Of a stretch of 7,469 bases of DNA, positions 1 through 4,179 are shown one piece after another (positions within the stretch are counted from its first letter, which is position 1; each line of letters opens with the position of its first letter). The DNA is from Sva-25 sp039714995. Lineage in GTDB: Bacteria > Pseudomonadota > Gammaproteobacteria > Chromatiales > Chromatiaceae. The stretch covers positions 1-7,469 of the forward strand of contig JBDLII010000110.1 in NCBI GenBank assembly GCA_039714995.1, given 5' to 3'. The notes under the pieces are model-generated. The model made no database searches. It worked only from the letters and a program-made list of their open reading frames with translations, and was not told the origin of the DNA. The position numbers were made by a program, and so were the translations under genes.

Positions 1-1
1 C

Positions 2-1504
2 CGCTCCGAGATGCCGCGTGATCAGGCGGTGGACTTTTTTCGTCGCCAGGGAGAGGAATACAAGGCAGAGATTATCGAGTCGATTCCCGATGGCGAACCG
101 TTGTCGCTCTATACCCAGGGTGAATTTACCGACCTTTGCCGCGGTCCCCATGTGCCTTCGACCGGCAGGCTGAAGGCGTTCAAGCTGATGAAAGTCGCCG
201 GTGCCTACTGGCGGGGCGACTCCGATAACGAGATGCTGCAGCGCATCTACGGCACCGCCTGGGCGGACAAGAAGGGGCTGAAGGCCTACCTGCGCAGGCT
301 GGAGGAGGCCGAGAAGCGGGATCATCGCAAGATCGGCAAGGCGCTGGATCTGTTTCACTCGCAGGAGGAGGCGCCCGGCATGGTCTTCTGGCACGACAAG
401 GGCTGGCAGATCTATTTGAGCGTCGAAGACTACATTCGCGGCAAGTTGCGTGATCACGGCTACCAGGAGGTGTGCACCCCGCAGATCATCGACCGTTCGC
501 TGTGGGAGAAATCGGGCCACTGGGAGAAGTTCAAGGATATGATGTTCACCACGGCATCCGAGAACCGTGATTACGCCGTCAAGCCGATGAACTGTCCGGC
601 GCACATCCAGATCTACAACCACGGACTCAAATCCTACCGGGATCTGCCGCTGCGCCTGGCGGAGTTCGGCTCCTGCCACCGCAATGAACCCTCCGGAACC
701 CTGCATGGCCTGATGCGGGTGCGCAACTTCGTGCAGGATGATGCCCATATTTTCTGCACCGAGGAGCAGATCCTGGACGAGGTCTCCGCTTTTATCGACC
801 TGCTGTTCGAGGTTTACCGGGATTTCGGTTTTGAAGAGGTGCTGGTCAAGCTGTCGACCCGCCCCGAACAGCGTGTTGGCGCCGATGCCTTGTGGGACAA
901 GGCGGAGAGGTCGCTGCAGGAGGCGCTCGATCTGAAAAACATGGCGTGGGAGCTGCAGCCGGGCGAGGGCGCCTTTTACGGGCCCAAGATCGAGTTTTCG
1001 CTGAAGGATTGCCTCGAGCGCGTATGGCAGCTCGGCACCATCCAGCTCGATTTCTCCATGCCGGAGCGCCTGGGCGCACACTATATCGCCGAAGACAACA
1101 GCAAGCAGACACCGGTCATGCTGCACCGTGCAATCCTCGGTTCACTGGAGCGTTTTATCGGCATCCTGATCGAACACTACGCCGGCGCGTTGCCGCTGTG
1201 GCTGGCTCCGGTTCAGGCGGTTGTCATGAATATCACCGACAATCAGGCGGAATATGTCAATATAATCGTAAAAACTTTAAAAAATTCAGGATTTAAAGTC
1301 GAAACAGACTTGAGAAATGAGAAGATCGGCTTTAAAATTCGCGAGCACACACTGCAGCGTGTCCCTTTTCTGCTGGTCGTTGGTGACCGGGAGATGGAAA
1401 ACGGCACTGTTGCAGTGCGCGCCTTGGGTGGCAAGGATCATGGTCCTATGACGCTTGACGATTTGATCGCCATGCTGTCAGGGATGGTCGATAGCCGCAA
1501 ATAG
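2..1504 (+). CDS. thrS: Threonine--tRNA ligase (5' end outside the window)
   Basis: Class II synthetase that charges tRNA-Thr with threonine in the cytoplasm. The reading frame is open from base 2, so the gene is cut by the window edge. The Met at base 11 aligns to about residue 140 of the 642-residue E. coli enzyme and is not the start. Numbering from that Met: the editing-site Cys43 and His47 (CRGPH) match E. coli C182/H186. The zinc and threonine ligands Cys195 (PMNCP), His246 (QDDAHIFC) and His372 (PVMLHRAILG) match C334/H385/H511. Arg224 in motif 2 (CHRNEPSG) matches R363. Residues from about 395 onward (PLWLAPVQAVVMNITD) form the anticodon-binding domain. All key residues visible are present, so the enzyme looks functional. 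The TGS domain and the leader operator known from E. coli lie upstream. Positions 1251-1340, in the anticodon domain, are markedly A+T-rich compared with the rest. Confidence 0.98.
   Translation, partial: RSEMPRDQAVDFFRRQGEEYKAEIIESIPDGEPLSLYTQGEFTDLCRGPHVPSTGRLKAFKLMKVAGAYWRGDSDNEMLQRIYGTAWADKKGLKAYLRRLEEAEKRDHRKIGKALDLFHSQEEAPGMVFWHDKGWQIYLSVEDYIRGKLRDHGYQEVCTPQIIDRSLWEKSGHWEKFKDMMFTTASENRDYAVKPMNCPAHIQIYNHGLKSYRDLPLRLAEFGSCHRNEPSGTLHGLMRVRNFVQDDAHIFCTEEQILDEVSAFIDLLFEVYRDFGFEEVLVKLSTRPEQRVGADALWDKAERSLQEALDLKNMAWELQPGEGAFYGPKIEFSLKDCLERVWQLGTIQLDFSMPERLGAHYIAEDNSKQTPVMLHRAILGSLERFIGILIEHYAGALPLWLAPVQAVVMNITDNQAEYVNIIVKTLKNSGFKVETDLRNEKIGFKIREHTLQRVPFLLVVGDREMENGTVAVRALGGKDHGPMTLDDLIAMLSGMVDSRK
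1236..1266 (+). promoter_or_regulatory. Weak candidate internal promoter for infC
   Basis: A perfect TATAAT lies at 1261-1266 inside an A+T-rich patch of thrS. The best upstream box is CCGACA at 1236-1241, 4 of 6 against TTGACA, but the spacer is 19 bases, which is long. E. coli infC is known to have promoters inside the thrS coding region, so the location is plausible. The match alone is weak and could be chance in an A+T-rich stretch. Confidence 0.22.
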
Positions 1505-1509
1505 GGTAC

Positions 1510-1546
1510 AAAGCATCGAAGAATGATCGGTGCTTTTACTTTTTTT
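1510..1546 (+). terminator. Hairpin with T-run between thrS and infC (leaky terminator or attenuator)
   Basis: Arms AAAGCATCG (1510-1518) and CGGTGCTTT (1528-1536) form a 9-pair stem, with one T-G wobble, around a 9-base loop. A T-rich tract with seven consecutive T at 1540-1546 follows. It begins 6 bases after the thrS stop and ends 8 bases before the infC Shine-Dalgarno. The form is that of an intrinsic terminator, though the stem is not very G+C-rich, so partial read-through is likely. It could end most thrS transcripts and leave infC to its own promoter. It could also simply be a 5' structure on the infC message. Confidence 0.5.
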
Positions 1547-1553
1547 ATACGCT

Positions 1554-1568
1554 GGAGATAGAGTTATT
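1554..1568 (+). promoter_or_regulatory. Ribosome binding site and AUU start codon of infC
   Basis: GGAG at 1554-1557 is 8 bases upstream of ATT at 1566-1568. There is no in-frame ATG between the thrS end and the conserved IF3 N-terminus. The only conventional in-frame start is GTG at 1530, which sits inside a hairpin arm with no Shine-Dalgarno. In E. coli, infC starts with AUU, and this unusual codon makes translation sensitive to IF3 level because IF3 rejects non-canonical starts. The spacing and sequence here support the same autoregulation. Confidence 0.85.
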
Positions 1569-2087
1569 GCTAAGCAAAGCAGACGTAACCGTCTGAATGA
1601 TGACATTACCGGAAACGAGGTGCGTCTCATTGACGCAGAGGGAAATCAGGCCGGGATCGTACCGCTCTCGGAGGCGAAGGAGGCGGCAAAGCAGGCCAGT
1701 CTGGACCTGGTGGAGATCCAGCCCAATGCAGAACCACCCGTTTGCCGGATCATGGATTATGGCAAACATGTCTTCGAGGCGAAAAAACAACGCCAGGTGG
1801 CCAGGAAAAAGCAGAAGCAGGTGCAGGTCAAGGAGATTAAATTCCGTCCGGCAACCGATATCGGCGACTACAAGATCAAGCTGCGCAACCTGATCAAGTT
1901 TATCGAGCAGGGAAACAAGGTCAAAATCACCATGCGTTTTCGCGGCCGCGAACATGCGCACCGTGAACTGGGTCTGGAAGTATTGCAGCGCGTCGAGAAG
2001 GATCTGGACGAGATTGCACAGATTGAACAAAAGCCGGGCATGGAGGGGCGCCAGATGGTCATGATCATGGCTCCCCGCAAAAGCTGA
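1566..2087 (+). CDS. infC: Translation initiation factor IF-3
   Basis: IF3 binds the 30S subunit, prevents premature 50S joining, and proofreads the initiator tRNA-start codon pairing. The chosen AUU start gives 173 residues, against 180 in E. coli. The N-domain covers about residues 1-70 and carries the family block NAEPPVCRIMDYGK (54-67). A Lys/Arg/Gln-rich linker spans about 68-88. The C-domain starts at VKEIKFRP (88-95) and continues through RFRGREHAH to the EGRQMVMIMAPRKS end. The E. coli linker residue Tyr75 corresponds to Phe70 here, a conservative change. The gene sits between thrS and rpmI as in E. coli. Expression is probably set by the AUU start (autogenous control) and by the hairpin upstream. 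A longer product from GTG 1530 would add a hydrophobic stretch not seen in the family and is unlikely. Confidence 0.96.
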   Translation: MAKQSRRNRLNDDITGNEVRLIDAEGNQAGIVPLSEAKEAAKQASLDLVEIQPNAEPPVCRIMDYGKHVFEAKKQRQVARKKQKQVQVKEIKFRPATDIGDYKIKLRNLIKFIEQGNKVKITMRFRGREHAHRELGLEVLQRVEKDLDEIAQIEQKPGMEGRQMVMIMAPRKS

Positions 2088-2106
2088 CAGGCGTTGTGCA
2101 GAACAT

Positions 2107-2185
2107 GTAGGGGGGATAAGGTGGTAGCCGCATCCACCGGGCCATGCCCCATTTATGGTGGATGCGCTACGCTTATCCCCCCTAC
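2107..2185 (+). repeat. 79-bp palindromic repeat (MITE/REP-like) between infC and rpmI
   Basis: The outer arms GTAGGGGGGATAAG (2107-2120) and CTTATCCCCCCTAC (2172-2185) are a perfect 14-bp inverted repeat. Inner arms GTAGCCGCATCCACC (2124-2138) and GGTGGATGCGCTAC (2157-2170) pair except for one extra C. The central bases can form a small GGGC/GCCC hairpin (2139-2149). The type GGTGGATGCGCTACGCTTATCC is one I recall as a dispersed intergenic repeat in many proteobacteria. It encodes no protein and has no T-run, so it is not a standard terminator. No clear target-site duplication is visible. It lies 19 bases after the infC stop. Confidence 0.8.
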
Positions 2186-2220
2186 GAGGTAGCGTCGCCC
2201 CGTCAACAATTTACGGTTGA

Positions 2221-2320
2221 ATGCCTGAGAGAGTTTTCGGGCATCCAGCTACACACACAACATCCTGGTGATTGGCATTACCTCGGATGTTGCCGAAGTA
2301 ACCCCCCGGTTTCAACCGGG
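2221..2320 (+). promoter_or_regulatory. Structured rpmI leader with three hairpins (candidate L20 operator)
   Basis: Three potential hairpins follow one another. First, 2221-2244, ATGCC/GGCAT extended by wobble pairs to about ten pairs with a 4-base loop. Second, CAACATCC (2258-2265) with GGATGTTG (2285-2292), loop 19 bases. Third, CCCGGT (2305-2310) with ACCGGG (2315-2320), 4-base loop, ending 9 bases before the rpmI Shine-Dalgarno. In E. coli, ribosomal protein L20 represses rpmI-rplT translation by binding RNA structures in this same interval. The position fits, but I cannot identify the L20-binding motif itself, so the role is inferred. Confidence 0.4.
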
Positions 2321-2340
2321 CTTTGAAGTGGAGAACGAAA

Positions 2341-2538
2341 ATGCCAAAGATAAAGACCAATCGCGGAGCCGCCAAGCGGTTTCGCAAAACCGCTTCCGGC
2401 GGTTTCAAGCGAGCTCAGTCTCATCGTCGTCATATCCTGACGAAAAAGAGCACCAAGCGCAAGCGCGCTCTGCGTGCAGCTGCGCAGCTGCACAAGTCGG
2501 ATACCGCGGTAGCCCGCCGTATGATCCCCTACGCCTGA
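2341..2538 (+). CDS. rpmI: 50S ribosomal protein L35 (bL35)
   Basis: Small basic large-subunit protein of 65 residues, the usual length. It starts MPKIKTNRGAAKRF, the family signature, and is rich in Lys and Arg throughout (GGFKRAQSHRRHILTKKS, KRKRALR). The ATG at 2341 is chosen because it gives the exact family N-terminus and has GGAG (2330-2333) 7 bases upstream. An in-frame ATG at 2323 would add six non-conserved residues. It is followed after 15 bases by rplT, with which it is almost certainly co-transcribed. In E. coli, L20 represses this gene and rplT by translational coupling. The structured leader upstream is the likely place for that here. Confidence 0.97.
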   Translation: MPKIKTNRGAAKRFRKTASGGFKRAQSHRRHILTKKSTKRKRALRAAAQLHKSDTAVARRMIPYA

Positions 2539-2553
2539 TGAGAGGAGCGAACA

Positions 2554-2913
2554 ATGCCTAGAGTAAAACGTGGTGTGACCGCACACGCCAAACACAAAAA
2601 AGTCCTGAAGCAGGCAAAAGGCTATTACGGCGCACGTCGCAAAGTCTATCGCGTCGCCAAGCAGGCGGTTATCAAGGCCGGCCAATACGCCTACCGTGAC
2701 CGCCGCCAGAAGAAGCGTCAGTTTCGATCACTGTGGATTGCCCGCATCAACGCCGAGGCACGCAACAACGGCATCTCCTACAGCCGCATGATCAATGGCC
2801 TCAACAAGGCAGGTGTCGAGGTTGACCGCAAGATGCTGGCCGATATCGCCGTGCATGACAAACCGGCTTTTGGCGCCCTGGCATCGCAGGCAAAGGCCGC
2901 GCTCTCCTCGTAG
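2554..2913 (+). CDS. rplT: 50S ribosomal protein L20 (bL20)
   Basis: Large-subunit protein of 119 residues that binds 23S rRNA early and is needed for 50S assembly. It begins MPRVKRGVTAHAKHKKVLKQAKGYYGARR, with the very basic extended N-terminal tail that threads into the rRNA. The globular C-terminal half has the conserved run RSLWIARINAEARNNGISYSRMINGL. GAGGAG at 2542-2547, 6 bases before ATG, is a strong Shine-Dalgarno. In E. coli, L20 also acts as the translational repressor of the rpmI-rplT pair. A terminator-like hairpin lies about 50 bases after the stop. Confidence 0.98.
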   Translation: MPRVKRGVTAHAKHKKVLKQAKGYYGARRKVYRVAKQAVIKAGQYAYRDRRQKKRQFRSLWIARINAEARNNGISYSRMINGLNKAGVEVDRKMLADIAVHDKPAFGALASQAKAALSS

Positions 2914-2964
2914 GGATATGATGGTGCACGCTCTGTGCAGTGTGTAATGCCATGAAACCACATG

Positions 2965-2998
2965 AAGGGGGAAGGCCAGCCGGCTTTCTCCCTTTTTT
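2965..2998 (+). terminator. Intrinsic terminator / candidate pheST attenuator
   Basis: Arms AAGGGGGAAGGCC (2965-2977) and GGCTTTCTCCCTT (2982-2994) make a 13-pair stem with two G-T wobbles and a 4-base loop (AGCC). The run of T continues to 2998. This is a textbook rho-independent terminator between rplT and pheS. In E. coli a terminator at the same place is the pheST attenuator, controlled by translation of the Phe-rich PheM leader peptide. Here no Phe-rich peptide is encoded upstream of the hairpin. One reading frame from ATG 2952 reads GFLPFFLF, but those codons lie in the 3' arm and T-run. So termination is well supported while Phe-dependent attenuation is not shown. Confidence 0.75.
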
Positions 2999-3021
2999 CT
3001 TGTTTGAATCAGGTAGATCTG

Positions 3022-4041
3022 ATGTCACAGCAACTTGAACAAACTCTTCAGCAGGCGCAGCAGGAGGTCTCGTCCGCGCAGACGCTTGCCGACCTTGACC
3101 AGGTGCGCGTCACCTACCTCGGCAAGAGCGGCGTCTTTACCGAAGAGTTGAAACAGCTCGGCAAATTGCCGAAAGAGGAGCGACCGCAGGCCGGACAGGC
3201 GATCAACAAGGCCAAGAAGCGGCTGCAGCAGGATATTCAGCAGCACAGACATGCGCTCGAAAACGCCGCGCTCGAACGGCGTCTGGAAGAGGAGCGCATC
3301 GATGTCACCCTGCCGGGACGCGGCCTCGGCACAGGTGGTCAGCACCCGGTGACGCGTACACTGCAGCGCATCGAGACGCTGTTTCGCAGCGCCGGATTCG
3401 AGGTCGTGGAGGGTCCCGAGATCGAGGACGACTACCACAACTTCGAGGCCCTCAATATCCCTGCGCACCATCCGGCGCGCGCCATGCATGACACCTTCTA
3501 CTTTGACGAGCACCTGCTGCTGCGCACCCACACCTCGCCGGTGCAGATCCGCACCATGGAGAAGAGCGGCCCGCCGCTGCGCGTCATCGCGCCGGGCAGG
3601 GTTTACCGCTGCGACTCCGATATCACCCACACGCCGATGTTTCACCAGGTGGAAGGCTTTATGGTCGATGAGCAGGTCACCTTCGGTGATCTGAAGGGGA
3701 TCCTGCACGACTTCCTCGAGGCGTTCTTCGAGAAACGGCTGAAGGTGCGTTTTCGCCCCTCCTATTTCCCCTTTACCGAACCCTCGGCCGAAGCCGACAT
3801 CGAGTGCGTCATCTGTGAGGGCGAGGGCTGCCGCGTCTGCGGTCATACCGGCTGGTTGGAGGTGCTTGGCTGCGGCATGATTCATCCGGAAGTGTTTCGT
3901 CATGTCGGTATCGACAACGAGGCATTTACAGGCTATGCATTCGGCATGGGCGTCGAACGCCTGACGATGCTGCGCTACGGCGTCAATGACCTGCGCCTCT
4001 TTTTTGACAATGACCTGCGCTTTTTGAAGCAGTTTGCCTGA
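3022..4041 (+). CDS. pheS: Phenylalanine--tRNA ligase alpha subunit
   Basis: Catalytic subunit of the alpha2-beta2 class II synthetase that charges tRNA-Phe. It has 339 residues, against 327 in E. coli. Residues 1 to about 90 form the N-terminal coiled coil that contacts tRNA. The catalytic core follows: GPEIEDDYHNFEALNIP, motif 2 at about 192-212 (GRVYR, THTPMFHQVEG), FRPSYFPFTEPSAE, and motif 3 at 304-320 (GYAFGMGVERLTMLRYG). Relative to E. coli there is an insert with four cysteines, Cys262-x2-Cys265 and Cys270-x2-Cys273, just before GWLEVLGCGM. It looks like a zinc knuckle, and I recall the same insert in many other bacterial PheS proteins. ATG 3022 matches the family N-terminus. An in-frame ATG at 2962 lies before the terminator hairpin and would add 20 unrelated residues. 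The Shine-Dalgarno is weak (AGGT, 3011-3014). Confidence 0.97.
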   Translation: MSQQLEQTLQQAQQEVSSAQTLADLDQVRVTYLGKSGVFTEELKQLGKLPKEERPQAGQAINKAKKRLQQDIQQHRHALENAALERRLEEERIDVTLPGRGLGTGGQHPVTRTLQRIETLFRSAGFEVVEGPEIEDDYHNFEALNIPAHHPARAMHDTFYFDEHLLLRTHTSPVQIRTMEKSGPPLRVIAPGRVYRCDSDITHTPMFHQVEGFMVDEQVTFGDLKGILHDFLEAFFEKRLKVRFRPSYFPFTEPSAEADIECVICEGEGCRVCGHTGWLEVLGCGMIHPEVFRHVGIDNEAFTGYAFGMGVERLTMLRYGVNDLRLFFDNDLRFLKQFA

Positions 4042-4056
4042 CGTCTGGAAAAGGTA

Positions 4057-4125
4057 ACCACGGAATACACTGAACACACGGAAATACAAACATGATGATT
4101 CCGTGTCATCCGTGTGTTCCGTGGT
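4057..4125 (+). repeat. Inverted repeat of CACGGA units, copy 1, between pheS and pheT
   Basis: The left arm (4057-4083) and right arm (4099-4125) are 27 bases each and complementary at 23 of 27 positions, separated by a 15-base centre. Each arm reads as three 9-base units; the right arm, read on the minus strand, is ACCACGGAA, CACACGGAT, GACACGGAA. In RNA this is a long, nearly perfect hairpin lying 15 bases after the pheS stop and 54 bases before pheT. No T-run follows, so it is not a standard terminator. A second member of the family lies at 7203-7336. Confidence 0.82.
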
Positions 4126-4179
4126 AAAGAATAACCGTTTCTCAATCGATGAGAATCAATATTGAAGTGGAAAAGATAG

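Noticed and set aside
1221..1266. Promoter from TTGTCA (1221-1226) and TATAAT (1261-1266)
   Set aside because: The boxes are 34 bases apart, far outside the workable spacer range.
1530..1565. GTG 1530 as the infC start
   Set aside because: It lies in a hairpin arm, has no Shine-Dalgarno, and adds a hydrophobic extension encoded by the T-run. ATT 1566 fits the family start.
1545..2030. A 161-codon open frame on the minus strand across infC
   Set aside because: It is a codon-bias shadow of infC with no ribosome binding site and no recognisable domain.
2144..2326. A 60-codon frame in the infC-rpmI gap
   Set aside because: It starts inside the palindromic repeat and reads through the hairpins. 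There is no Shine-Dalgarno and no known protein likeness.
2925..2939. Small hairpin TGCAC/GTGCA after rplT as an antiterminator
   Set aside because: Only five pairs and no complementarity to the terminator arms, so it cannot serve as an alternative structure.
3025..4089. A 354-codon open frame on the minus strand across all of pheS
   Set aside because: It is in exact codon register with pheS, so it only needs pheS to avoid TTA, CTA and TCA codons, which G+C-rich codon use does. The product is low-complexity and resembles no family I know.
4139..4155. Small hairpin TTCTCA/TGAGAA before pheT
   Set aside because: Only six pairs, no T-run, and no evident link to the ribosome binding site. It is probably chance.
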